Part shown: positions 1-11,135 of the stretch, piece by piece
Layout of the letters: each line of letters begins with the position of its first letter
Numbering within the stretch: the first letter of the stretch is position 1
Assembly: GCA_947561585.1 (NCBI GenBank)
Contig: CANNZV010001047.1
Coordinates: forward strand, 123,205-187,204
Direction: 5' to 3'
Length of the DNA: 64,000 nt
Source: Caprella mutica
Lineage: Eukaryota; Arthropoda; Malacostraca; Amphipoda; Caprellidae
Position numbers and translations under genes: made by a program
The notes under the pieces: model-generated
Told to the model about the DNA's origin: nothing
What the model saw: the letters and a program-made list of their open reading frames with translations, nothing else
Database searches by the model: none

Positions 1-852
1 CTAATTTATGAAGTACCTGAACTATCATCCCCCTGAGATGCAATTCAAAATATTGGGAAACTGATTCAAAAATTTATATCACAAGTTTATTTGCTGTAAA
101 GAAATTGTATCGAAATGGTAATACGTACTTAATTGAGAAATAAGTCCTCTTCATTGAAGTTTGAACAGAGCAATCCATTAATAACTCATTTAGAAAATAA
201 TAAAATATAATTGAACACTATTTGTGTGGTAAGACATTAAAGTGAGAAAAACAATTTACTCTTATCATCACAATTGGAATGGAATGAATCTAAGAACAAA
301 TGAAATAAACTAACTAATCAACTAATAGAAGTTACTCGTACATCTATTATCTGATTATTTTAATTGTAGAGGCTACCACGGCCTCTAGAGAGATCTGCAC
401 AATTTGACTGGAATGAATCTGAAAAAAAAAGAGAAACAGTTCAACTCGCTTATTAATAGACATATGCCTGGTTAAGATTAATGATTTAATTCTTGAATAG
501 TTTCATATTACAAAACATCAACATTGGATAGAGTAAAAAAAATAGATACTTTCAAATTATGAAGAATAAAACAATTGAAGTAAAATCAAAAGGTTCTTCA
601 TAATCATTGATGATTTGATCCACCTTGGCAAATACCAAGAAATATTTCATGTACCAAAATTAATGAAGTTGCCTAAATTCACTACTAATTATTGAAGAAA
701 AAAAAATTTCATATTTTTTTATAGGTACACAATTAGCTAATCAAGCTTTCGATATTTTACTGAAATAGAAAATAAATGCAATATCATTTAGCAGACATTG
801 TTTAATATCTACTTCGACCATAGGTCTTATCTGTAACTACTTGACTGACCAG
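1..852 (-). other. 3' flank / probable 3' UTR of the MYCBP homologue
   Basis: This AT-rich stretch lies downstream of the stop codon at 853-855 on the minus strand and holds no supportable open frame. The plus-strand TTTATT at 86-91 reads AATAAA on the minus strand and is one possible polyadenylation signal; it would give a 3' UTR of roughly 780 nt. Nothing else stands out. Confidence 0.4.
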
Positions 853-1783
853 TTATGATTCAGGAGGAGGTAAAGTTTCTTCCTTTGGCCGCAGCTTTCT
901 CAGTTGCTCCTTCAGATTTTCGTTCTCATCTTCAAGTTCTTTTATCTGTAAAATAAGATATACTATAGTACCAAATATGATACATACTAAATAGAGTGAA
1001 AATAAAAATACATAAAGATTGATTTTGGAGAATCAAGCAAAGTTTTCAGATGAGTTGCTAATTAAATTTTAATTTAATAGCTACCTACAATTACCTTCAG
1101 CTCTTATGGGGCAATATCAGTACAATTTTCGATTTTAGTAGGTGTTTAATGTCTGCTTCAGCAATATCGTTAACTACATCGCTGACAACAAAATGAAATT
1201 AAATATCTACAAGGAACTGGAAGAAGCAGTCAGAAAGGAAAGTGAATGCAGTCACTAACCAAGGAATGTGACGAAACGAGACGCAAGCACCAGTGACTGC
1301 ACTCACGAATAGAAGAGAAAAATGAAGAGGTAATATTAATAAAGCCTACGAGACTACCTAGCACAAAATATAAGACCTCGTAGTAGGAGAGCACAACTCT
1401 ATCCTTATCCTCTAAAACTGCAAGTAGCTACCATTAAAAAGTGATAAAGATGGAAATAGACAATTCATAATCCAAATTACCAAAATTCAGAGCCCAAGGG
1501 ACAACACCTCTCTCCTCTTCCATTCATCAAAGATGGCATCTGTTTCTAGACCTAACTAACATATATCTAGTTCTTACCCTATCTTCTAAAATTGGGACCT
1601 GAAGCTGGTTGGCAGAGTTTTTATCAAGAGCCTCTTTAATGTAATCCACAGCATTTTCAGGTCTTTGTGGTAGTTTATAAAGCTTCACAAGAATATCAGT
1701 GAGACTGGACATCACGCCACTCTTCTCACAGTAAACACGGAACTTTTCACGTTCACTATCCATTCTGACTGTAGTTTTAAAAT
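853..1783 (-). CDS. MYCBP: c-Myc-binding protein (MYCBP/AMY-1) homologue, last two coding exons (1578-1783 and 853-945)
   Basis: Two minus-strand exons join in phase 0. Exon 1578-1783 follows an acceptor ending TTGCAG and ends at a donor GTAAGA; exon 853-945 follows the acceptor TTTTACAG and ends in TAA at 853-855. The first encodes SEREKFRVYCEKSGVMSSLT and then a helical segment with LVKLYKLPQRPENAVDYI, which matches the MYCBP pattern of a short N-terminal helix region with EKSGV and LY..P..P..A..(Y/F)I. The second encodes an acidic/basic coiled coil, IKELEDENENLKEQLRKLRP, and a short tail ending PPPES. The human protein has about 103 residues, so the size fits. MYCBP family proteins bind the Myc N-terminus and AKAP-type partners and are also found associated with cilia and sperm; that is family knowledge, not seen here. 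The start may be the internal ATG at 1761-1763 or, more likely, an upstream exon (see 11136-11184). Confidence 0.85.
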
Positions 1784-1955
1784 CTGCAATTATCAATCAG
1801 TAGTAAATAAATTATGATTAAGATATACCAATATCTTAATATCTGGAAGTCAAGAGATATTTAACAGATTAATCTAATTTTAATTTAAAAAAAATTAAAT
1901 ATATCTAATAGCTAAATATTTTCTAATTCTTGATAATGATATTAAACAAAATATG

Positions 1956-2694
1956 ACAAAATTCACAATTTTATGATCTTACAAATTTTTGAGGATCAAT
2001 TACCAATCCCTATTTGTCAAAGCTCAAAACTTAATGAAAAGATGAAAACTTCTATTTCATTAAAAAAAAATATAGATATATGCTATTGAAATGAAATTAA
2101 AATAAAGCAGCTTTAGAAAGAAATTGAGGTGAAAATTACAAGATAATCTATGATAGCTATTTGATAGATAATTTATCATAATCAATTATTAATGAGAACA
2201 TTTAATTGAAGCAAAAGTAATTATTAGAGTATATCATTACAAATTGAAAAGAAATTAGAATAAATGAAATATACCCAATAGTTTCAAAATTTCTAATAAG
2301 CATTATTATAAACTATGATGGCTTCACAAAATTCACAATTTTATGATCTTACAAATTTTTGAGGATCAATTACCAATCCCTATTTGTCAAAGCTCAAAAC
2401 TTAATGAAAAGATGAAAACTTCTATTTCATTAAAAAAAAATATAGATATATGCTATTGAAATGAAATTAAAATAAAGCAGCTTTAGAAAGAAATTGAGGT
2501 GAAAATTACAAGATAATCTATGATAGCTATTTGATAGATAATTTATCATAATCAATTATTAATGAGAACATTTAATTGAAGCAAAAGTAATTATTAGAGT
2601 ATATCATTACAAATTGAAAAGAAATTAGAATAAATGAAATATACCCAATAGTTTCAAAATTTCTAATAAGCATTATTATAAACTATGATGGCTT
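1956..2694. repeat. 370-bp perfect tandem duplication
   Basis: Sequence 1956-2325 is repeated directly at 2326-2694 with an exact offset of 370 bases; I saw no mismatch in the parts compared. It is non-coding and AT-rich. The identity means either a very recent duplication or an assembly artefact. Confidence 0.9.
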
Positions 2695-3232
2695 ATGATC
2701 ATCAAAATGCATTCATTGCGTAGATACCAGATTCAAGCTTCTTCTACATTAACAAAAGGAAAGTATCTTTGTAGCCAATATTTCCCAGTCTGCAGAATAT
2801 GGGAGGGCATTTCTGATTTCTCTTTCTGTGCAATCAATCAGATTAATCAGATTTTAATACTGCTCATTTAAAATTTCCCCATTCAGTAATTTGTAAAGGA
2901 TTAAGGAAAATGAGCATTCTGATCCTGAGATCAGGTAATTGAATCTTAACCCTAATCATAATGCCTGATGGTAATGCTGTAGATTAATGCCAAATGCTAA
3001 AATTAGTGATTGAATTGGCAATCCACAATTGCAAAATAATTTAATAAGTATGAATACTGGATTCAGTCATTAGAAGAATTGAATATATTTTACATATTAC
3101 AAGAAGAGCATTGAGAATAATCTAAAAGTTGAATCCATATTTCAGTATCATTAATATCAATTAGCTAATTGAATTGTAAATTATTGTATTTTAAAATAAA
3201 ATAAATTCAAATTATCATGAGATAGTCAGATA

Positions 3233-3450
3233 GCCCGCAAGTAAAATAGTATGTCCCATAAACTCTCCATTTATCTCTCAAGCTCTCTCCAAAATGATCA
3301 AATTATCATGAATTCTCAAAATAACATTGTAGCATAGGAGAAAATTAGATATTTCTCACAATTTGCAATTGGAGGGCTCAAAATAACTGTCACAAACTTG
3401 AGTCTGACAAACTCCCAGGCAACATGCTTTATTGCCTGGGATAGCACCCA
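3233..3450. repeat. dispersed repeat, relative of 10432-10660
   Basis: The block starts CAAGTAAAATAGTATGTC and runs to the TTTATTGCCTGGGA region. It matches the core of the element at 10432-10660 in the same orientation, with small indels. In the second copy this core sits between inverted ends, so 3233-3450 is probably a truncated or decayed member of the same non-autonomous family. No coding capacity is visible. Confidence 0.65.
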
Positions 3451-3555
3451 TGTCTATTAATTGTCTTAAAATTTTGTATTAATTTCAATTCCTATGTTGA
3501 CGAATTAACATGTTCAATTTTAATTTTGACTTTAAATCTTGTTAATAGTTGTTAT

Positions 3556-4147
3556 AAGGCAGGGTGGAAAAATAACTCTTCTGATTGACAAGCAACTCTG
3601 AGATTTAAAATCAACAATGTGAGAACTCATCCTGAAGAAGATTCTGCAGAAACTTCACATTATTTTTTTAACTATGTAAAAATAAGTTATATATTTCAAG
3701 ATATTTGAAAAAATTGAACTCTGCATGCTGTATTATACAGCCTATACAAATACATGCACTGCCAGTCAGAAAAGTATGACAGGATTTGTGGTTTTAATTC
3801 ATATGTTCCTATTTAATTCATATGTTCCTATTTAATTCATATGTTCCTATTTAATTCATATGTTCCTATTTAATTCATATGTTCCTATTTAGCTAATTCA
3901 TATGTTCCTATTTAATTCATATGTTGAAATTACTACTAGTGTTTAGTATTAGTAGCTAAAGCATGTATAGATAGTCATTGCATAGCATGCAGAGTTCAAT
4001 TTTTTCAAATATTAATATATTATGAAATATATAGGACTAATTTTTACATAGTTAACAGAAATAACGTGTAGTTTCTGCAGAGTTGTCTTTAGGATGAATC
4101 TCTAACAGAGTTACTACTCGATCAGAGAGAGTTATTTTTCCACCCTG
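3556..4147. mobile_element. MITE-like inverted-repeat element with an internal 19-bp array
   Basis: The left end CAGGGTGGAAAAATAACTC at about 3562 is mirrored by GAGTTATTTTTCCACCCTG ending near 4146. The arms (about 3558-3728 and 3982-4146) remain roughly complementary for some 165 bases, down to the AATTGAACTCTGCATGC pair. The loop holds a 19-bp tandem array. There is no transposase, so this is non-autonomous. It directly abuts the large palindrome beginning near 4150. Confidence 0.7.
3794..3926. repeat. 19-bp tandem repeat, 7 copies
   Basis: The unit TTAATTCATATGTTCCTAT recurs at 3794, 3813, 3832, 3851 and 3870, then twice more after a small GCTA insertion. It lies in the loop of the inverted-repeat element at 3556-4147. 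Confidence 0.95.
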
Positions 4148-4163
4148 GTGGGTCCATACAATT

Positions 4164-4235
4164 ACCGGAACGGGACATGAATTACCGGAACGGAGCATGA
4201 ATTACCGGAACGGAGCATGAATTACCGGAACGTAG
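4164..4235. repeat. 20-bp tandem repeats at the left end of the palindrome
   Basis: The unit GAATTACCGGAACGGAGCAT recurs about four times. Its complement, ATGTCCCGTTCCGGTAATTC-like units, forms a longer array at 10195-10350 at the right end. The outermost part of the palindrome is therefore an inverted pair of short arrays. Confidence 0.85.
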
Positions 4236-5694
4236 TTGCTTTATTGAGAAATATTCCTATTTATGTAATTTAGTTATACAAATGGTCAATATATGGTCTA
4301 AATGATATCATATTTAACCATTTTACACTCGTTTCGTCCCGTTATCATTACAAAGCGTATGATACATAGACAAACATTTTACAAGAGTATATGCTGAAAT
4401 TAGTTTTCTTTATAAGATATTTCATAGAAAATACTTTAAGGAGAGACTAAAGTAATTTTAGTGTGATTATGTATTATAATTTTATTGAAAAATAACGCTA
4501 GTTATGTAATATAGGTATATATTTGGTCAAAATATCATATCTAACCATTTTATACTAATTTCTGCTCACTCGTAATCGCTACCCAACGTCTGAAATAGAC
4601 ACCGTGATTCTGCATTATAGTATTATTGAGTTCTATTTTTTCAGTACCTACAAATTTCTCTATATAGCTAGTTAGGTACCATGGTTCTTAATTAGGCAGG
4701 TAATATGATGAAATAGTTAACAAATTTTATAGTTAGCTTAAATAGTTCCTCTAATATTCTACCTTGAAGCTGCTTCTTTTGAAATTAATTCCGAATTTCA
4801 CAATAAAAGAATTCCCTACGTAATAATTAATCTAACTAGTAAAAACTGTAGTGATCATAGCTATTCCACTACATATATATTTCATACTTAACTATATATT
4901 CAGCAATTATGCAACATTAATTATACAATCAAGTATCAACAAATATGTGCTAATATCAATCGTAATTATATTAACTACCTAATAATTATTTTTATTGCAA
5001 CAGTTATATCGCGCAGATTGTATCAAATGTGATGTCATATGTATAGTATATTGTATATAAAGGCAGACCTTGCGTTAATTACCGAATTACGACTCAATTT
5101 AATTACCAAACAGTAATTAAAGTGAGGAAAAGTAACAAGAGAGATAGATATAATTGTCACTCTTTCATCATGCATATCTTTTTCTATAGCGTCAGACAGG
5201 GTGGCTTTGCGCACTTCAACATTCCGGGTGAAGTTGCGCATCGGTAATTGACGGTGAATGCGTGAAAATATTTCAAATCTGACAACACCATTGGAAAGAG
5301 CAGTTCTTAAACCCCCTAGAGCAAAAATTTCACGAAAATCGTAAGAGATTAGGTATAGATACTAAGTGTTCAAACAGAGACCTATGTTTTTTATGGCAAA
5401 ATAATTATTTTGGACTAGAATCGAATCTCCGCGAACTATGCTGTAGTGTTGATAATTATGCTCCAATTTGATTGCAATTTACGTTGGATACGCATAATTT
5501 ACTGCAGATTAACGTCATGTAAGATGATTTTAATAATAATTATAAATTATTGAGATATAACCAATATACTAGATGCGCAAGATCACCCTGGGAATATTTT
5601 AATTCACGGGTGGACTTGCGCACATTTATCAATAAAGTTAAAGAGCTCTTATTCATTAATAAACCTGTGATATTCATCCCCGATACTCCTATAT

Positions 5695-6400
5695 CACGGC
5701 AATTCCACAGCAGCCTCACGGCAGTTGCACAGCAGCCTCGCCCTCACGGCAATTGCACTGCAGCCTCGCCCTCACGGCAATTGCACAGCAGCCTCGCCCT
5801 CACGGCAATTGCACAGCAGCCTCGCCCTCACGGCAATTGCACAGCAGCCTCGCCCTCACGGCAATTGCACAGGAGCCTCGCCCTCACGGCAATTGCACAG
5901 CAGCCTCGCCCTCACGGCAATTCCACAGCAGCCTCGCCCTCACGGCAATTCCACAGTAGCCTCGCCCTCACAGCAATTCCACAGCAGCCTCGCCCTCACG
6001 GCAATTCCACAGCAGCCTCGCCCTCACGGCAATTCCACAGCAGCCTCGCCCTCACGGCAATTCCACAGCAGCCTCACTCTCACGGCAATTCCACAGCAGC
6101 CTCACTCTCACGGCAATTGCACAGCAGACTCACTCTCACGGCAATTGCACAGCAGACTCACGGCAATTCCACACCAGTCTCACGGCAATTCCACACCAGT
6201 CTCACGGCAATTTCACAGCAGTCTCACGGCAATTTCACAGCAGTCTCACGGCAATTTCACAGCAGTCTCACGGCAATTTCACAGCAGACTCACGGCAATT
6301 ACACAGCAGACTCACGGCAATTACACAGCAGACTCACGGCAATTACACAGCAGACTCACGGCAATTACACAGCAGACTCACGGCAATTACACGGTAGCCG
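5695..6400. repeat. left minisatellite: 28-bp units followed by 22-bp units
   Basis: The 28-bp unit CACGGCAATTGCACAGCAGC plus CTCGCCCT repeats about 15 times, then shortens to the 22-bp unit lacking the extra six bases (CACGGCAATTNCACAGCAGACT), about 11 copies. Several overlapping frames stay open (for example 5550-6404), giving low-complexity peptides; these are not treated as genes. Confidence 0.95.
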
Positions 6401-6404
6401 GTAA

Positions 6405-6630
6405 ATTGCTCGAAAGACAATTGCTCGAAAACAATTGCTCAAAAAACAATCGCTCGAATGAACAATTGCTCGAAAGAACAATTGCTCGAAAGACAATTGC
6501 TCAAAAAACAATTGCTCGAAAGACAATTGCTCAAAAAACAATTGCTCGAACGAACAATTGCTCAAAAAACAATTGCTCGAACGAACAATTGCTCGAATGA
6601 ACAATTGCTTGAATTATCAAATTGCTCGAA
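6405..6630. repeat. 15-16-bp array (AATTGCTCGAA type), left arm
   Basis: Units such as CAATTGCTCGAAAGAA and CAATTGCTCAAAAAA are repeated about 14 times. The complementary array lies at 7098-7375, so these two arrays are symmetric around the palindrome centre. Confidence 0.95.
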
Positions 6631-6639
6631 TTATATAAT

Positions 6640-7095
6640 TGCACAGTTTTCGATTTTATAAAAGTCAGTTATACATGAAGTGGAGCTGCACCTAACAATG
6701 TTTGTTTCTTTCTAGTAATTGATCATTAATCATTCTATAAATAATTTTAATTATTACTCATTCTGCATAATCTTTTTTTAGACAGTTTGTGTCCTCTCTT
6801 ATGTAACATGTCAATTAAAATCATGTAGTGAATCACTTCTATTCATGTTTTAATAAATCTATGAATTTTTTTTGATAAAAAAAACATGAATAGTAGTGAT
6901 TCACCACATGATTTCAATTGACATGTTACATACAAGATGACACAAACGGTCTAAAAAAAGATTATGCAGAATGAGTAATAATTAAAAACATTTATAGTAT
7001 GATTAATGATCAATTACTAAAAAGAAATAAACATTTGTTAGGTGCAGCTCCACTTCATGAATAACTGACTGTTATAAAATCGAAAACTGTGCAAT
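6640..7095. repeat. central hairpin of the large palindrome
   Basis: 6650-6850 and 6875-7090 are close reverse complements (for example AAGTGGAGCTGCACCTAACA near 6678 against TGTTAGGTGCAGCTCCACTT near 7036), separated by a short T-rich loop near 6855-6875. This is the dyad centre of the 6.2-kb structure. Confidence 0.9.
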
Positions 7096-7097
7096 TT

Positions 7098-7375
7098 TAT
7101 AATTCGAGCAATTTGATAATTCGAGCAATTGTTCATTCGAGCAATTGTTCGTTCGAGCAATTGTTCGTTCGAGCAATTGTTCGTCCGAGCAATTGTCTTT
7201 CGAGCAATTGTTCTTTCGAGCAATTGTTCTTTTGAGCAATTGTTCATTCGAGCAATTGTTCATTCGAGCAAATGTTTTTCGAGCAAATGTTTTTCGAGCA
7301 AATGTTTTTCGAGCAATTGTTTTCGAGCAATTGTCTTCGAGCAATTGTCTTCGAGCAATTGTCTTCGAGCAATTT
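7098..7375. repeat. 15-16-bp array (TTCGAGCAATTG type), right arm
   Basis: About 17 units such as TTCGAGCAATTGTTCA, with a local run of three GAGCAAATGTTTTTC variants. It is inverted relative to 6405-6630. Open frames across it are repeat artefacts. Confidence 0.95.
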
Positions 7376-7382
7376 ACCTAGA

Positions 7383-7850
7383 ACCCAATTACACAGCAGA
7401 CTCACGGCAATTCCACAGCAGACTCACGGCAATTCCACAGCATACTCACGGCAATACCACAGCATACTCACGGCAATACCACAGCATACTCACGGCAATT
7501 CCACAGCATACTCACGGCAATTCCACAGCATACTCACGGCAATTCCACAGCAGACTCACGGCAATTCCACAGCAGACTCACGGCAATTCCACAGCAGACT
7601 CACGGCAATTCCACAGCAGACTCACGGCAATTCCACAGCAGACTCACGGCAATTCCACAGCAGACTCACGGCAATTCCACAGCAGACTCACGGCAATTCC
7701 ACAGCAGACTCACGGCAATTCCACAGCAGACTCACGGCAATTCCACAGCAGACTCACGGCAATTCCACAGCAGACTCACGGCAATTCCACAGCAGACTCA
7801 CGGCAATTCCACAGCAGACTCACGGCAATTCCACAGCAGCTTCACTGCAA
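7383..7850. repeat. right minisatellite of 22-bp units, about 21 copies
   Basis: The unit CACGGCAATTCCACAGCAGACT is repeated nearly without change, with a block of GCATACT variants near 7437-7530. It has the same orientation on the plus strand as the left array at 5695-6400, although the sequences around both arrays are inverted. Confidence 0.95.
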
Positions 7851-7852
7851 TT

Positions 7853-7945
7853 GCACAGCAGATTGGGGCAGTTGCACAGCAGATTGGGGCAGTTGCATAG
7901 AAGATTGGGGCAGTTGCATAGAAGATTGGGGCAGATTCACAGCAG
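7853..7945. repeat. 21-bp tandem repeat GATTGGGGCAGTTGCA(C/T)AG..
   Basis: Four units of GATTGGGGCAGTTGCANAG.. follow directly on the 22-bp array and share the GCACAGCAG core with it, so this is probably a diverged derivative. Confidence 0.85.
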
Positions 7946-8280
7946 TTGCATAGCATATCGGGGTTAGATTTTCTATGCACAGTTTATACATAGGATGAAC
8001 TTGCGCACTGCGCAGTTTCACATTGGGTGAATTTGCGCAGTGCGCAAGTACACCCGGTAATTGCGCAAAATTCACCCGGTTTATCCCCACGATCTTTGCG
8101 CACAGTTTTTCGATGATAACTTTTTTTCTATTGAACTTAAAGAGTTGAAACTTGGTGAGCACCTAGGTCTATCCTTCATCTATCTGCACACAAAAAATCA
8201 GATTGCTGACTCCTCTGGTTTTTTCGTAAAATCAAAGTATGCGGAAAATGCGCAAAGCCACCCGGTCCGATGCTATTACA

Positions 8281-8810
8281 TTTTTTTAGAGTTAGAGTAC
8301 AATATATAAGCCTATTATAGTGGCTTATACATGTCTCGAAATAAGTACCGTACGTAGACATAGAAAACGGATGCAAGTTTTTGTGATTATTTCAAGGTAA
8401 CTAAAAAACATCAGAATTATAATCCAGATGAGGTTATTAGAAGCAATTGGTACTGCAATTCAACATATCCAATTTTAGGGTAAGCACCATGTTATCGCAC
8501 GGTTCCAAATTTTCAAACAGGAAAAAATCTCTGTATAATTATTATTATTTAACTTTTATTTCAATTATTCATGATACCAATTAGAATAGAAGTTAAATAA
8601 CAATCATTATATTTTCATTTCTGATGTGTCCGAAAATGTAGAACCAATTAATAACTTGGATCGAACTTGGTATATACCCGACTACCGAATATATTTCATG
8701 GAGCATAAAATTGCTGTTGGTTCAACGTAACACAATAATTATAGAAATCTAAGTATAAGCCACTATAATAGGCTTATATATTGTACTCCAACTCTAAAAA
8801 ACAAATTTAA
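8281..8810. repeat. inverted repeat nested in the right arm
   Basis: TTTTTTTAGAGTTAGAGTAC and the following ATATAAGCCTATTATAGTGG at 8281-8323 are mirrored at about 8755-8805 (CCACTATAATAGGCTTATAT, then GTACTCCAACTCTAAAAAA). The enclosed DNA contains a further, diverged hairpin at 8479-8690 of the GGGTAAG family. The left arm has no counterpart to this block, so it is a later insertion or rearrangement. Confidence 0.65.
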
Positions 8811-9625
8811 TAAAGAAAAAGAGATGCATGATTGGCGAGGAGTGACAATGATATTTCTCTTGTTACTTTTCCTCACTTTAATTACCGTTTGGTAATTAAA
8901 CCGAGTCGTAATTCGGTAATTAAAGCAAGGTATGCCTTTATATACAATATAGATACTATACATATGACATCACATTTGATACAATCTGTGCGATATAACT
9001 GTTGCAATAAAAATAATTATTAGTTAGTTAATATAATTACGATTGATATTAGCACATATTTGTTGATACTTGATTGTATAATTAATGTTGCATGATTGCT
9101 GAATACATAGTTAAGTATGAAATATATATGTAGTGGAATAGCTATGATCACTACAGTTTTTACTAGTTAGATTAATTATTACGTAGGGAATTCTTTTATT
9201 GTGAAATTCGGAATAAATTTCAAAAGAAGCAGCTTCAAGGTAGAAAATTAGAAGAACTATTTAAGCTACCTATAAAATTTGATTACTATTGCATCATATT
9301 ACCTGCCTAGTTAAGAACCATAGTACCTAACTATATAGAGAAATTTGTAGGTACTGAAAATATAGAACTTAATAATACTATAATGCAGAATCACGGTGTC
9401 TATTTCAGACGTTGGGTAGCGATTACGAGCGAGCAGAAATTAGTATAAAATGGTTAGATATGATATCATTTGGACCAAATAAATACCTAAATTATTTAAC
9501 TAGCGTTATTTCTCAATAAAATTATAATACATAATCACACTAAAATTTCTTTAGTCTCATGTTAAAGTATTTTCTATGAAATATCTTATAAAGAAAACTA
9601 ATTTCAGCATATACTCTTGTAAAAT

Positions 9626-10054
9626 GCCAGTCTGAAAAGTACAGCGGGATTTGTGGATTAATCACAAATTTGCCAGTCTGCAGAATATGGAACATTTTTC
9701 AGACTCTCTGCGGGAATTTTTAATTGAATTTTAGAAATTTGAGATCTCTGCGTCTGCGGGAGATCTTGAATTAATTCCTATGTTAACATTAATTTAGCTG
9801 CGGGAGATTTTGAATTAATTCCTATGTTACCATTAATTTAGCTGCAGGAGATTCTGAATCTGCAGGCTGAGAGTCAGAGAGTTGCTCTCTCTCAAATTAA
9901 AGTCTCTGCGGGAGTAGAGACACATTCTGCAGACTGGCAAATTTGTGGATTAATCCAAGTCCTATGTTCCCCGTTCCCGTGTTATTTGCTGCGCCCAAAT
10001 CACAATTTCTGCAAAAAATCCTGGGTCTGAGGTGACCTTCTTTTCAGACTGGGT
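9626..10054. mobile_element. nested GCCAGTCTG-ended insertions in the right arm
   Basis: This block has no counterpart in the left arm at about 4385-4370. Its ends are CCAGTCTGAAAA (9628) and TTTTCAGACTGG (about 10043-10054), and within it a second inverted pair, GCCAGTCTGCAGAAT (9671) and ATTCTGCAGACTGGC (about 9930-9943), marks an element inside an element. It also has an internal direct repeat (TTAATTCCTATGTTA near 9773 and 9813). Non-coding. Confidence 0.65.
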
Positions 10055-10194
10055 AAAATGTTTGTCTATGCATCATACGTTTTTAACGATTACGGGACGA
10101 AACGAGTGTAATAGGTTAAATATGATATCATTTAGACCATATATCGACCATTTGTATAACTAAATTACATAAATAGGAATATTTCTCAATCAAA

Positions 10195-10363
10195 CAACTC
10201 CGTTCCGGTAATTCATGCTCCGTTGTCCGATCCGGTAATTCTGATTCATGTCCCGTTCCGGTAATTCATGTCCCGTTCCAGTAATTCATGTCACGTTCCG
10301 GTAATTCATGTCACGTTCCGGTAATTCATGTCCTGTTCCCGGTTCCGGTAATTGTATGAACCG
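10195..10363. repeat. 20-bp tandem repeats at the right end of the palindrome
   Basis: About seven copies of TTCCGGTAATTCATGTC(C/A)CG in inverted orientation relative to 4164-4235. The copy number differs from the left end, so the two ends have expanded or contracted independently. Confidence 0.85.
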
Positions 10364-10373
10364 CATCCTGGCA

Positions 10374-10887
10374 GCCAGTCTGTATTTCGACATAATTTCG
10401 TGGTAAATTCCACCGACATCAATTCCAAGTAAAATAGTATGTCTCATAAACTCGCCATTTGTCTCTCCAGCTCTCTCCAAAATTCAACAAATTCTCTCCA
10501 AAATGATCAAATTTTAATAAATTCTCTCCAAATTAACATTGTAGCATAGGAGAAAAATAGATAAAACTCGCCATTTGCATTTGAAGGGCTCAAAATAACT
10601 GTCACAAACTCGCCATTAAAATGGCGAGTTTGGACATGCTTTATTACTTGGGACATCATGACATGTCGGTGGAATTTTTCTCCATTAAAAATAATATTCT
10701 GGCAAAGTCGGTGGATTTTATTATCATTTTAAACTATTAATTCCTATGTAATAATGTTACCATTAATTTTCAGTGGAAAAATGGGTAAAATGTTGGTGGA
10801 TCAGCCAAATTACTGGAAATTTATGGTGGATTTTTCTAGCTTTTTTAAAAAGTCAGTGGAATTTTGTGCACCAAATACAGACTGGCC
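10374..10887. mobile_element. GCCAGTCTG-ended inverted-repeat element with a nested second element
   Basis: Ends GCCAGTCTGTATTT (10374) and AAATACAGACTGGC (about 10874-10887) are perfect complements. Inside, AATTCCACCGACAT with CCAAGTAAAATAGTATGTC (from about 10406) is mirrored by GACATGCTTTATTACTTGG with ATGTCGGTGGAATT (to about 10677), giving an inner inverted pair. The inner core is the relative of 3233-3450. No transposase is present. Confidence 0.7.
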
Positions 10888-11135
10888 TGGCAGGAGTCAG
10901 GAGACTAATTTCAAGGCATCATAATATCATTGATCAATAGTCACCGGATAAACTTCACAACTCCATGCATCTTTTGCAGTCTGGCCGCAATTTACCTGCT
11001 TGACACTACCTACAAATCATTGAAATCAATTTAAATCAAAATACCTAATTACCTACGGGCTACGCCGCTACGTTAAAACTTGTAAAGTTGTAAACTAAGC
11101 ACTAAGCAAAACAGCTTCAGAAATAGGTAACCTAC

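Larger units (their letters stand above)
4150..10363. mobile_element. 6.2-kb foldback-like palindrome with internal tandem arrays
   Basis: The outer ends are complementary: CCATACAATTACCGGAAC near 4154 against GTTCCGGTAATTGTATG near 10341. The arms stay recognisably complementary inward (for example 4330-4440 against 9560-9620 plus 10060-10140; 5060-5160 against 8840-8930) and close on a central hairpin near 6865. The right arm is longer because of an insertion at about 9626-10054. Both arms carry tandem arrays, listed separately. No convincing gene lies inside; the long open frames come from repeats. Long inverted repeats built from tandem units resemble Foldback/FB-type elements of Drosophila in architecture, but no terminal sequence or transposase links it to them. 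Confidence 0.7.

Noticed and set aside
5550..7967. Open frames of 231-291 codons made of CAGCAGACTCACGGCAATT units
   Set aside because: They arise in all frames of the 28/22-bp and 15-16-bp arrays; low-complexity peptides with no family.
5035..9023. Related frames at 5035-5241 (minus) and 8832-9023 (plus), SLVTFPHFNY
   Set aside because: Their similarity reflects the two arms of the palindrome and the MITE terminus AATTACCGAATTACGACTC, not a protein gene.
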